Source: Candidatus Babeliales bacterium (lineage in GTDB: Bacteria; Babelota; Babeliae; Babelales; CAZZPM01). Taken from it: a stretch of 8,237 bases of DNA. Shown in pieces: positions 1-7,874 of the stretch. How positions within the stretch are numbered: the first letter of the stretch is position 1; each line of letters opens with the position of its first letter. The stretch spans positions 1-8,237 of the forward strand of contig JAESUJ010000028.1 of the NCBI GenBank assembly GCA_016763165.1. The letters are read 5' to 3'. The notes under the pieces were generated by a model. That model was not told where the DNA came from. It was given only the letters and a program-made list of their open reading frames with translations, and did no database searches. The position numbers were made by a program, and so were the translations under genes.

Positions 1-11
1 ATCATTAGTTT

Positions 12-701
12 TTATCTTTTCTCAAGATCTTTGCCATCCCATTCATACTTTTCTTTACCCCAGTTGCGATTTCGTTGAACGAGGGCAGCAAATGCATTGC
101 AAAATTTCTGCCAATCATCTTGAGTCCTTATTTTCGCACCGTTCTTAAATTCAAGATCATCAGCTAAATCTTCAAGCGCTTCAAGTCCGTCTTCAATGTT
201 GTCTTTAGATGCGCCGGACTTTAGATGCATAGGCTTAGGCGGTGCTTGAGGTGCGTTATTGCCTCGTTCTTCAAATAAACTTTCAATCTCATCACCAAAA
301 TCACTTGATTCTCTTCCAATCATAATACCCATCTTGGCATCTCTTCGTATCTCTTTAGCAAGGTCTTGGTTAGATTGATCCAAATCGCTTAAAAGGTGAT
401 TATATGATTCTATATATTTTTCAGGAGATTCTTTAGCTCTCGTTGCCAAATATTTTAATGTTTTTTTTAATTTCTTATGGTCCTTTTCAAACAATTCGTC
501 CATACCTTTAACATCACCTAACTCTTTTTTCACACTATTTAAATATCTTATTTTACCACCAGAACCCATGCGATCAAATTGCTTTTGATCATCATTTTCA
601 GCTAAATATTCTACTTTTCGACTTTTTCTCCCAGCATCTAATCCATTAAAACAGAGGGTGAAAAACATCAATGGTATAAGAATATATTTTTTTTGTATCA
701 T
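12..701 (-). CDS. Exported hypothetical protein, charged and mainly helical (229 aa)
   Basis: I do not recognise this protein's family. Residues 1-23 form a classical Sec signal peptide: basic Lys4-Lys5, hydrophobic core ILIPLMFFTLCF, and likely cleavage after Leu-Asp-Ala before Gly24. Cys17 sits inside the core without a proper lipobox (Leu at -1), so a lipoprotein is unlikely. The mature part has no further membrane segment. Residues about 35-145 are rich in Lys, Glu, Asp and Leu and look alpha-helical, possibly coiled coil. A Pro-rich linker (about 148-158, containing APQAPPKP) leads to an acidic helical stretch (168-185) and a basic, Trp-containing tail. The start is supported by AAGGAG (707-712) five bases upstream. 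The gene is preceded by a strong hairpin that should end transcription from the upstream gene, so it probably has its own promoter. It contains two runs of eight A on the coding strand. Expected location is periplasmic or secreted; function unknown. Confidence 0.85.
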   Translation of the reverse strand: MIQKKYILIPLMFFTLCFNGLDAGRKSRKVEYLAENDDQKQFDRMGSGGKIRYLNSVKKELGDVKGMDELFEKDHKKLKKTLKYLATRAKESPEKYIESYNHLLSDLDQSNQDLAKEIRRDAKMGIMIGRESSDFGDEIESLFEERGNNAPQAPPKPMHLKSGASKDNIEDGLEALEDLADDLEFKNGAKIRTQDDWQKFCNAFAALVQRNRNWGKEKYEWDGKDLEKR

Positions 702-835
702 AACATCTCCTTTTAAAAAATCTTAAAAAGCTTTCTTTATTTAACATAATCTTCATTCATTATTTTCAGAAAATCACAAATACTTTTCTAATTGCAATAA
801 TTTTACTGAATCACAAGTCGCAAACTTCCAATCAC
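702..835. other. AT-rich intergenic region upstream of the 229-aa gene
   Basis: This spacer should hold the promoter of the 229-aa gene, because a hairpin terminator lies on its far side. It is AT-rich and I see no convincing -35/-10 pair. The best leftward candidate is TTCTGA, 17 bases, TATGTT, which matches the sigma-70 consensus poorly. Three copies of an AATCACAA-type word (772-780, 809-817 and 830-838) are the only notable structure. Confidence 0.4.
707..712 (-). promoter_or_regulatory. Ribosome binding site of the 229-aa gene
   Basis: AAGGAG on the minus strand lies five bases before the ATG at 701. It is a near-perfect anti-16S match and fixes this ATG as the start of a protein whose first residues are a signal peptide. 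Confidence 0.75.
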
Positions 836-838
836 AAG
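809..838. repeat. Direct repeat AATCACAAG, two copies 21 bp apart
   Basis: AATCACAAG occurs at 809-817 and again at 830-838, so equivalent bases are 21 bp apart, about two helical turns. A near copy, AATCACAAA, lies at 772-780. The second copy overlaps the foot of the terminator hairpin. The spacing would suit a dimeric or paired DNA-binding protein upstream of the 229-aa gene, but nine-base words also recur by chance in AT-rich DNA. Confidence 0.35.
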
Positions 839-869
839 AAAGAGGCCAGCAGATGCTGACCTCTTTCTT
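836..869 (-). terminator. Hairpin terminator after the outer-membrane barrel gene
   Basis: Positions 836-850 and 855-869 form a 15-bp stem with one mismatch-type position (a G-U wobble in the leftward RNA) closed by a four-base loop. The arms read AAGAAAGAGG(T/C)CAGC and the complement. It begins about 20 bp after the stop codon of the 612-aa gene. In the leftward RNA the 3' arm ends CUCUUUCUU, giving a U-rich end inside the stem and only a weak U tract after it. On the plus strand the arm ends CTCTTTCTTT, so it could also stop rightward transcripts. Confidence 0.7.
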
Positions 870-888
870 TAAAAATAGAATGTTTTAT

Positions 889-2727
889 TTAAAACTGTAC
901 GCGGAATCCTCCATGAGCATCAATCTCTTGAGGTACATTCTTACCCGCAAAAGTATAGCTACCACCCAAAAAGAGCTCCAAATACTTGTTAACACGGTAT
1001 GAAGCTTCGCTTCGTACTTTATGTGCTATTGCATCAGTATTTTTTTCTGCTACACAATTATCCAATTTCTGAAGATTTTCTTCAAAAACAGTATTTCCTG
1101 CATCATTCACAACAAGACTACGTCCTAACCATGAAGAAATACGAGATCTTTTGAATCTGATATGATCTTTCTGTTTAACATAGATTTCGTAACCGATCAT
1201 GCTTGAAATGCTCTTGGTTTCTGGATGAAAAAAGTTAAAGTCAAAACGACCAACAAAATAACCCCAATCAACTTTAGCATCTGTTTTTGGTCCAAGATGA
1301 CGTATTTGTGTGTCTTCAAATGCAGCTGCACGATGTTCAACTGATTCAATCGCAAAAGAATAATACATATCAACCTTCATGCTCATCCAGTCAACTGGTT
1401 GGTATGCTAACATTGCACCAATTTTAACTTCAGGATGTGATCCATTGCCCAAACGTGGACCGTATGGATTTCCTGTTGAATCAGATGATCCACCAACTGG
1501 AATTTTAACACCGATCATCGCTTCAATTAACAATTCATCGAAAAAACGATGTTCATAAAAGAAATCAAGGTCGATATCACCAAGACCAGTTCTTCTTTCT
1601 GATTTGAATTCAACACCATTCAAATAAAGCCACTGATACTCATTGTGATCAGCTTCATTTTGAGTAGAGTACAATTCCCGTGCGATATCAAGTTGTGTGT
1701 TACTCGTCACTACAGAGCCATCTCCAACCTTTACAATCCATAAATGTTCTTTTAATGCTTGATCTTGCAATCGTTGGCAAACGGTCTTACTGCCAGTTTC
1801 GAAAAACGTTCTGTACTTTTCTATCAATGCAGCATCTTTACCAAAGCCGTAATATACTCCCTCTGTATGGTCTTGCAATGAAACAGTAGGATCAAATCTA
1901 ACAAATTTTGAAGTTCCTTCTACAGCAGCAATTGCACTTGGTGGAGAAAAAGATGGAGGCCCTTCTTTTTTATTGTAAACAAATGCTAAATCATTAATTC
2001 CTGGTTCAAAAGCAACATTACTGTCATCATTAAATACAGATCCACCAGCATTTACTTTTCCAGCACTTGAAACAAATAACATGGAATTACCCTGTTGGGT
2101 CTGCTTGGTCGCTTCAAATGCATCCATACGCATTGCAAATGATGTTAAGGTAGCAACATCATTTATATCATTTCCTATATCATCCTTCTTCACTACAAAA
2201 CCTGAAACTAATGTTCTGTTGGTTTCAGCATCGCCCGGAGTTCCTGTCCAATCTGTTCGTTCAATTTCTACAGATCGGAATGGAATAGTAACACGAAGTC
2301 CGATTCGTCCTTTGTCTTCATAAACTGGATACTCAAATCGGCCACCAACTGTTATACCTCTTTCGTTGTACTGGGCACGTGGACGCAACTTAGCTGTTCT
2401 CAATGCTGAACGATAAAATTCTGTTTTCATGTCTGCATGTGAGTTAGGCATAGCCTCTGATAACTTGAAATCTGACTTGCCAAACATAAGTTCTGTCAAT
2501 GGATGCTTTGTTGTTCCATGCTCTTTAAACGATTTTTGTGCAATCCGTGTATGCACTGCATGCCAGAAATTTAATGAATAGTCATCATCTTTGTCATCTT
2601 CAAAAATATATGTGAGAGGCCCCCGCTCGGTCAACCATGGCGTACGCAACTCATACGCTTGTACAGAGCTCCCAACCAATCCAAGGAAGGCTGCTGTAAC
2701 AATGCGCTTCTTCATTGTTTTATTCAT
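889..2727 (-). CDS. Probable outer-membrane beta-barrel protein (612 aa)
   Basis: Residues 1-24 are a Sec signal peptide: basic MNKTMKKR, hydrophobic TAAFLGLVGS and a Val-Gln-Ala site before Tyr25. The protein ends in AHGGFRVQF; a terminal Phe with alternating aromatic or hydrophobic residues is the usual BAM-recognised last strand of an outer-membrane barrel. Alternating strand-like segments occur at about 124-157, 373-412, 433-462, 485-519 and 567-612. The segment GLGDIDLDFFYEH (381-393), then KIPVGG and LGNGSHPEVKIG (426-437), recalls the GlGD...P.G...G arrangement of porin-like channel families, from memory and weakly. Residues about 160-370 are more polar and may form a plug or large loops. 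There are only two cysteines in the mature chain (317 and 558), which could pair. It lies 77 bp after the giant exported protein in the same direction, so co-transcription is likely. It could be a porin, an adhesin anchor or an exporter; no POTRA region is apparent. Confidence 0.85.
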   Translation of the reverse strand: MNKTMKKRIVTAAFLGLVGSSVQAYELRTPWLTERGPLTYIFEDDKDDDYSLNFWHAVHTRIAQKSFKEHGTTKHPLTELMFGKSDFKLSEAMPNSHADMKTEFYRSALRTAKLRPRAQYNERGITVGGRFEYPVYEDKGRIGLRVTIPFRSVEIERTDWTGTPGDAETNRTLVSGFVVKKDDIGNDINDVATLTSFAMRMDAFEATKQTQQGNSMLFVSSAGKVNAGGSVFNDDSNVAFEPGINDLAFVYNKKEGPPSFSPPSAIAAVEGTSKFVRFDPTVSLQDHTEGVYYGFGKDAALIEKYRTFFETGSKTVCQRLQDQALKEHLWIVKVGDGSVVTSNTQLDIARELYSTQNEADHNEYQWLYLNGVEFKSERRTGLGDIDLDFFYEHRFFDELLIEAMIGVKIPVGGSSDSTGNPYGPRLGNGSHPEVKIGAMLAYQPVDWMSMKVDMYYSFAIESVEHRAAAFEDTQIRHLGPKTDAKVDWGYFVGRFDFNFFHPETKSISSMIGYEIYVKQKDHIRFKRSRISSWLGRSLVVNDAGNTVFEENLQKLDNCVAEKNTDAIAHKVRSEASYRVNKYLELFLGGSYTFAGKNVPQEIDAHGGFRVQF

Positions 2728-2733
2728 TTAATA

Positions 2734-2739
2734 CTCCTT
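2734..2739 (-). promoter_or_regulatory. Ribosome binding site of the barrel gene
   Basis: AAGGAG on the minus strand sits six bases before the ATG at 2727. A second in-frame ATG four codons later (Met5) lacks such a site, so the first ATG is preferred; either start leaves the signal peptide intact. Confidence 0.75.
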
Positions 2740-2762
2740 ATTACAAATTCGTTTTTTTTAAG

Positions 2763-2781
2763 GGGGCGGAAAGCCCGCCCC
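2763..2781 (-). terminator. GC-rich hairpin between the giant protein and barrel genes, possible partial terminator
   Basis: GGGGCGG (2763-2769) pairs with CCGCCCC (2775-2781) in a perfect 7-bp stem with a five-base loop. It stands out in a strongly AT-rich gap, 24 bp past the stop codon of the 1673-aa gene. In the leftward RNA the stem is followed by CUU and then a run of eight A, not U, so it is a poor intrinsic terminator. It could be an attenuator that lowers barrel expression relative to the giant protein, an RNA-stability or processing hairpin, or one copy of a dispersed palindromic repeat. Confidence 0.5.
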
Positions 2782-2804
2782 TCCATTAACGTCCTTTTTA
2801 AAGA

Positions 2805-5800
2805 TTATTGATCATGAGCAACACTGAATGTTCCTGGATCCTCATTATTGTTTACTGTTGCGACACGGAGATAACCTTGTCGTACAGAAACTGCATAATC
2901 AGAATTACCATACACACCTGCTACCATGCGATCTTCTCTTCGTACGATGTTATTCTCTAAGTTGAGCTCTCCGATGATGTATGCTGCACGACGTTGGCCA
3001 TCATTGAGACCAAACGAAGCAAATCGACGTGGTGTTTGATTTCTAACGGTTTGATGACAAATGTATTGGAAGAATCCACGTGGAGTACCAAAACCGAGAT
3101 TTGCATTTTGCAATGCTGCATCATCAACAGAACCAGGGACTGTGTCTATCGCAAAGAAACCATTTCCTAAAGGAATAGATGATTTCTGACGAATCAGATC
3201 AGTTGAACCTAAGATGCTATATCTTCCATTGTCTTCAATAACATCGTCAATTAACTCAACAGATGAACTTAAAATTGGATTTGCAACGAGTGAAAGTGGA
3301 TTATCTGGAGTTGCATCAAGGTCATCAAACTGAGCAGTTGCATCAGCTGTAACCATAACCACATTTCCACCACCACGAACAACAGGTTGTTTAGATTCAT
3401 CCTTAACACCAATTATAAAGGCATGCTCTGCAGCAGGTCCAACAGCAAGTAATGCACCTTCTGTTCCAAATGGATCAATTCCTGCACCAGCTTCTCCACC
3501 ACCATCATAAATTTGATTATGACTGAATGTGCCGTCGAGTACTTGAACTTCTGTGAATGCAACGTTGTGCAATGCTATCAGATCCCATGTATTTACTTGA
3601 TTTCCTGCTTGTGAAAGAACACCAGCACCAAATCCAACAAATCCATGTTTACCAATATTTGCAAGCGCTTCAGCACCATTAATACGAAGACTGAAAGCAA
3701 CACCATAATTAGGAGCTGTTATTGACAAAGGAAGCAAGTTACCAACTTGGAACGCTCCACCATTATTGTCAGGGCCACCGATTAACATTTGTGCATCACG
3801 TTGAATGCTTATTTGAATAAAGCTGTTTGGTGTTATACTTCCGTCACCATCACACTCAATGCTTACCATGGATTCGTTAAAGACTTCCATAGTTGCATTT
3901 CTATTCAACCAGATCTTGCCAACACCCTTTATTTTTGAGCGATACTTATCAAGATCACTTGAATATGCAGGAGCTGGTTTGTTATTATCTCTGTCAGATT
4001 TGAATATCAACTTTGATTGATCATTCATGTACAAAATTGGCGCTTTTTCAATTTCAACATTTGGGAATCTGATGGTTGCACCAGGTTCAACAATCAGTTG
4101 AGCATTGCCAGCAAAAGAAATTTGCTGTGTATCAATAGCATCTGCATCAAGAGGAACTCCACCTAAACCAAACTGACCAAATGCACCAAGATTTAACTCG
4201 CCGCCTTCTGGAATAATAACAGATTTTCCTGTTTTTGATATAAAGGTAATTCTATGACGCTCACCAACTGCTACATCACCAAATAACTCTGTTGGAACAA
4301 TTGCATTCAGATCATGAATAATGAGATCTTCATTCAATTCAATAACACAATTACCATTCGGGAAGATGGTAACACCACTATCACCAAGTAAATTCATTGC
4401 TCGTACTGAATGCTCATTGAATTCTCGTGATCCTAAACCAAGATGTGCATCTTGATCCATTACGATAGCAGCAAAGCTACCTTCTCCAAGAATGTTTTGT
4501 GGTACCCAGACCATTTCACGAACGGTTGAATATCCCAAACCATCACCTGTTAAATGAAGATGGAATTGATCAGTAACAATTGAACCCATCACTTGGAACT
4601 GTTCGACTACTGCATCTGGCCCAACAGTGATGTATGAACCTGAAAATATCACTGGTAGATTAATTGGAGTTGTTGCACGTGTAATATTCTGTATTCCACC
4701 TTGTCTCTTTCTGCCATTACGATCAATACCTGCTGATTTACTTGATGACTTCAAAGATCGATACTGACTTGTGTCAATACCTTCTATGTTAGACTTCAAT
4801 GGAAGAAATCCTGCAGGTCGAATAACTCCACCAGGACCTCCACCCCAAAGAATTCTAACAATGCCTGCACGATCTTTAAATAGAGAAGCAATATCATAAG
4901 GAGCACCACCAAGGAAATCTAAATCAATTGCATACGGCTGAACACCATATTCTGGTCCAAAAAATGCTTGGTCGCTTGCTATATCTACTTCAGCAAATAA
5001 AGATGTTAAAGATAATGAATCATTTAATATTCCAATTGGAATGTCAAAATGTGCATGTGGAGTGATTGGGTTCTGATCAATAAGAACTAACTTTCCACCA
5101 TATCCAACATACAAGACACCTGGCTGACCAAATGTTGTTATTACTGAAGGAGCTGGATTACCAAGAGAATCAACTGATTCAAAAGCAAATCCGTTACCTG
5201 CAATAAATAGTTCAGCTTGTTGTGTTTCATCAAAATCATTACTGAAGAAATCTTCATCACCGAATGGAACGCCACCCCATGGAAAAATATTTTGAGGAAA
5301 ATAATCTCCACCACTCAACCTAAAGAATCCATCGAAATCTCTCCAACCAATTTCCATGTACGCTTCATTTGCAAGAAAGAAAACTTGCAATGCTTGATTA
5401 TCATCAGGAACCAATGAAGGCGAATCCCAGAAATAGAATGGTTCTGGAGCAACTTCCAATGTAAGCTGAACAGGCAACCCTAAAGAATCATCTTGATTAT
5501 GACTACGAAACACATTTAAAAATGCTGAATCTAACTCGGGAGCTGTTGTTCCATCACAGAATAAATTAAGATCGGTACCAAGTCCAATAACACGACCAAA
5601 CCCTCTGATTTTATCGTAATCATCGCCATGGTTATAACAGATGATTGCAGAGTTATTAAACTCTGAATCAGGTTCACCAAATCCAAATGCTCCAATAGGA
5701 CCAAATGCATCGTTAACAACCAGTCTCACTCCTGATATACCGATTGATTCATGACATTCAAGGAATGTGTTGCTCAATCGAAGGATCGGCATTGCAAATC

Positions 5801-7826
5801 CACCACCAAACCAATGTGCTGATTCACCACCAACAATAATTGGTTCAAGAAGTCGATCACGCAAAACAAGATGTAGTACATCATTATTAACAATTGTCAT
5901 ACCAGAAAAATCGGTATCACTATTAAAAAACATATATGATTTTTGATACGAATCGTATTCTTTAGTCTTTTCTAATGGACGATCAATAATATCACCATTA
6001 AGAAATATTTCTTGTCCTGCATAGTTCAACAAGAGTGGTGGAACATTTAACACACCAAGTCCAGTTCCAAACTCTCCATCATCTGAGTGATAAAAAATTG
6101 GACCACCTTCAGCATCAAGTGCCATATGACCATCTGGAGAAGCAGTTAATCCACCAGGATTTAAAACAGTTCCATCATAAAAGCCAAATCCAGGACTCAA
6201 CAAAGCTCCATCAAACGTACCGGCATCATCTGCACAACAACGAAAGTATAATGCCGATTGTCCAACACACCAAACAACTGGTCGTTCACCATGATTTACA
6301 TAATCAACATAAATGGTATCTGACAACGAAGAGAGCGGTGTAAAGTCGATATTATCAATCAAAAATGCACCCGGAGATCGTTTTTTTGTTTTATCTTCAG
6401 GATTTCCACCAAAAATGCCTGTTGCTATACCTGACAAGTTTGTCAATCCCATAGCATCTGCATCATACGCAATTGGTGACGTTGTTGAAACATAATCAAA
6501 AAAAGTATTATGTCCAACAAACAATGTACCATTACCACCAAGTACACAACCTACTTGTGATCCACGATCATCAAATGTTCCAGGTGCAGCCTGTCTGAAA
6601 TCAAAATCCGCAAAAACATTTGCTGAAAATGGATTCAATGAACGACAATTATTTACAACACGTAAGCTTCGACGAGAAAGATCATCTAAACCACCAGCGT
6701 CATAAAATGGATATTCTTTGATATTATTAACATTTAAGTATTCTGTGTAATCTGATTCTAAACGTGCTGCTGCATCAGTTAGACTAACAATTGCATTGAT
6801 ACCAGCAAAACGTCTTAACATTGCATCATTTGCAAATGATGTTGGATCTTCATAATCAGCTGCATCAAGCCAACAACCATACATCAAGAACGCACCATCA
6901 TGGAAACAATTGGTATTTCCACCACGAATTTCAAGATCAAGACGTCCAAATCCATAATTGGATACATCAAATGTAAGGTTAGCATATGAATCATCGATAT
7001 CACCCGTTGCATCTTTTGAAAGGAATGTCATTGTTGAATCACAACCGATACATAAAATGGAATCATCCTCGCTACCTGCAGAATCAAATGCATCACGAGA
7101 GATAGTTACCTTAGGAAATGAAGATTCACCACCTGTTTGATCCATCAAAATAAATGCTCGAGTTCCCAATGTTCCATCAACAGTTCCATCATTTAATTCA
7201 AATGTCATGCTGTCAGCATTAATTGAACCAGCATCAACTCTGAAGAGACTATCAAATGAAAGTTTGGAACCACCCCAAATAGATACATAAACTTCTCCGG
7301 CACCAGAGAATGTAATTGTATTTTCTAAAGAGCTACCAGCTACATAAGATGTTTTAGCATTATTTAGACTGGTTTGAACTGTACTATGTAATCCTGATGA
7401 AAAGTATGTATCTGAAAAAACATCAAGAAATACACGACCACCCGCTTCAGCATAAACAATTAAGCTTGTTTTTGTACCAGTATTTGCAGTTTCAGCAGAT
7501 AATCCAGAACGAACAACTGTTGCATTCGTTCCACCAGTCAAACTGCCACCCAATCGAAAGTTCAACTCAGCGCCATCATAAGCACCGACGACTAAAACTC
7601 CATCAACTTCAACCGCGTTGTTGAAATTCAAATCTAGAATTGTATCACCAGTTCCAGGTGCTCCTGCAATTCCTGCAATAAAAGATGATATTCCACCTGA
7701 AGATCCTGAGCCAATTGCTCCATTCTGAATAGATAATGAAGGGGCACCATGAAGGCCCAAACTGAACATAGATGTTATGATCAGTCCCCCAAGAAACCTC
7801 ATAGAATGTAAAACTTTACTTTCCAT
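2805..7826 (-). CDS. Giant exported protein with beta-solenoid-like repeats (1673 aa)
   Basis: I do not recognise a named family. Residues 1-27 form a signal peptide (MRFLGGLIITSMFSLGLHG core, cleavage near Gly27-Ala28). The mature chain has no other membrane segment. It is rich in Gly, Asp, Asn, Phe and Leu and full of short strand-turn units of the type G-x-G-x-hydrophobic, for example GAGEVYVSIWGGSKLSF (175-191), GNGTLFVGHN (431-440), GVLYVGYGGKLVLI (903-916), NAQLIVEPGATIRF (1241-1254) and GVGKIWLNRNATMEVF (1301-1316). This suggests a degenerate right-handed beta-helix, as in adhesins and autotransporter passengers. Twelve of 15 cysteines lie in residues 259-757, including CIGC (259-262) and CC (530-531). 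A basic linker (about 1011-1050) splits the chain in two. The C-terminus, ending FSVAHDQ, is not a barrel strand, so this is not an autotransporter. It is likely secreted or surface-bound, with export or anchoring perhaps through the downstream barrel. Confidence 0.85.
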   Translation of the reverse strand: MESKVLHSMRFLGGLIITSMFSLGLHGAPSLSIQNGAIGSGSSGGISSFIAGIAGAPGTGDTILDLNFNNAVEVDGVLVVGAYDGAELNFRLGGSLTGGTNATVVRSGLSAETANTGTKTSLIVYAEAGGRVFLDVFSDTYFSSGLHSTVQTSLNNAKTSYVAGSSLENTITFSGAGEVYVSIWGGSKLSFDSLFRVDAGSINADSMTFELNDGTVDGTLGTRAFILMDQTGGESSFPKVTISRDAFDSAGSEDDSILCIGCDSTMTFLSKDATGDIDDSYANLTFDVSNYGFGRLDLEIRGGNTNCFHDGAFLMYGCWLDAADYEDPTSFANDAMLRRFAGINAIVSLTDAAARLESDYTEYLNVNNIKEYPFYDAGGLDDLSRRSLRVVNNCRSLNPFSANVFADFDFRQAAPGTFDDRGSQVGCVLGGNGTLFVGHNTFFDYVSTTSPIAYDADAMGLTNLSGIATGIFGGNPEDKTKKRSPGAFLIDNIDFTPLSSLSDTIYVDYVNHGERPVVWCVGQSALYFRCCADDAGTFDGALLSPGFGFYDGTVLNPGGLTASPDGHMALDAEGGPIFYHSDDGEFGTGLGVLNVPPLLLNYAGQEIFLNGDIIDRPLEKTKEYDSYQKSYMFFNSDTDFSGMTIVNNDVLHLVLRDRLLEPIIVGGESAHWFGGGFAMPILRLSNTFLECHESIGISGVRLVVNDAFGPIGAFGFGEPDSEFNNSAIICYNHGDDYDKIRGFGRVIGLGTDLNLFCDGTTAPELDSAFLNVFRSHNQDDSLGLPVQLTLEVAPEPFYFWDSPSLVPDDNQALQVFFLANEAYMEIGWRDFDGFFRLSGGDYFPQNIFPWGGVPFGDEDFFSNDFDETQQAELFIAGNGFAFESVDSLGNPAPSVITTFGQPGVLYVGYGGKLVLIDQNPITPHAHFDIPIGILNDSLSLTSLFAEVDIASDQAFFGPEYGVQPYAIDLDFLGGAPYDIASLFKDRAGIVRILWGGGPGGVIRPAGFLPLKSNIEGIDTSQYRSLKSSSKSAGIDRNGRKRQGGIQNITRATTPINLPVIFSGSYITVGPDAVVEQFQVMGSIVTDQFHLHLTGDGLGYSTVREMVWVPQNILGEGSFAAIVMDQDAHLGLGSREFNEHSVRAMNLLGDSGVTIFPNGNCVIELNEDLIIHDLNAIVPTELFGDVAVGERHRITFISKTGKSVIIPEGGELNLGAFGQFGLGGVPLDADAIDTQQISFAGNAQLIVEPGATIRFPNVEIEKAPILYMNDQSKLIFKSDRDNNKPAPAYSSDLDKYRSKIKGVGKIWLNRNATMEVFNESMVSIECDGDGSITPNSFIQISIQRDAQMLIGGPDNNGGAFQVGNLLPLSITAPNYGVAFSLRINGAEALANIGKHGFVGFGAGVLSQAGNQVNTWDLIALHNVAFTEVQVLDGTFSHNQIYDGGGEAGAGIDPFGTEGALLAVGPAAEHAFIIGVKDESKQPVVRGGGNVVMVTADATAQFDDLDATPDNPLSLVANPILSSSVELIDDVIEDNGRYSILGSTDLIRQKSSIPLGNGFFAIDTVPGSVDDAALQNANLGFGTPRGFFQYICHQTVRNQTPRRFASFGLNDGQRRAAYIIGELNLENNIVRREDRMVAGVYGNSDYAVSVRQGYLRVATVNNNEDPGTFSVAHDQ

Positions 7827-7832
7827 TTATGT

Positions 7833-7839
7833 CTCCCTT
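7833..7839 (-). promoter_or_regulatory. Ribosome binding site of the giant protein gene
   Basis: AAGGGAG on the minus strand sits six bases before the ATG at 7826. Met9 would give a more classical signal peptide but has no comparable site, so the first ATG is preferred. Confidence 0.65.
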
Positions 7840-7874
7840 TTTAGAGATATATTGTAAATAAAAATTCCTACTCT

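Noticed and set aside
12..701. Lipoprotein identity for the 229-aa protein on account of Cys17
   Set aside because: The residue before the cysteine is Leu rather than Gly, Ala or Ser, and the cysteine lies in the hydrophobic core ahead of a good Asp-Ala/Gly cleavage site.
1680..2323. Rightward open frames antisense to the barrel gene (1680-1889 and 2081-2323)
   Set aside because: They lie wholly within the well-supported leftward gene, have no ribosome binding site and show no domain-like sequence.
5217..7624. Several rightward open frames of 60-102 codons, and a leftward one at 5531-5719, inside the giant gene
   Set aside because: They are shadow frames; the His/Gln-rich composition of some (6035-6343, 7397-7624) is just the reverse reading of Gly, Asp and Asn codons.
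2805..7826. Autotransporter identity for the giant protein
   Set aside because: The C-terminal 300 residues do not show a 12-strand barrel and the last residues (FSVAHDQ) are not a barrel-insertion signal.
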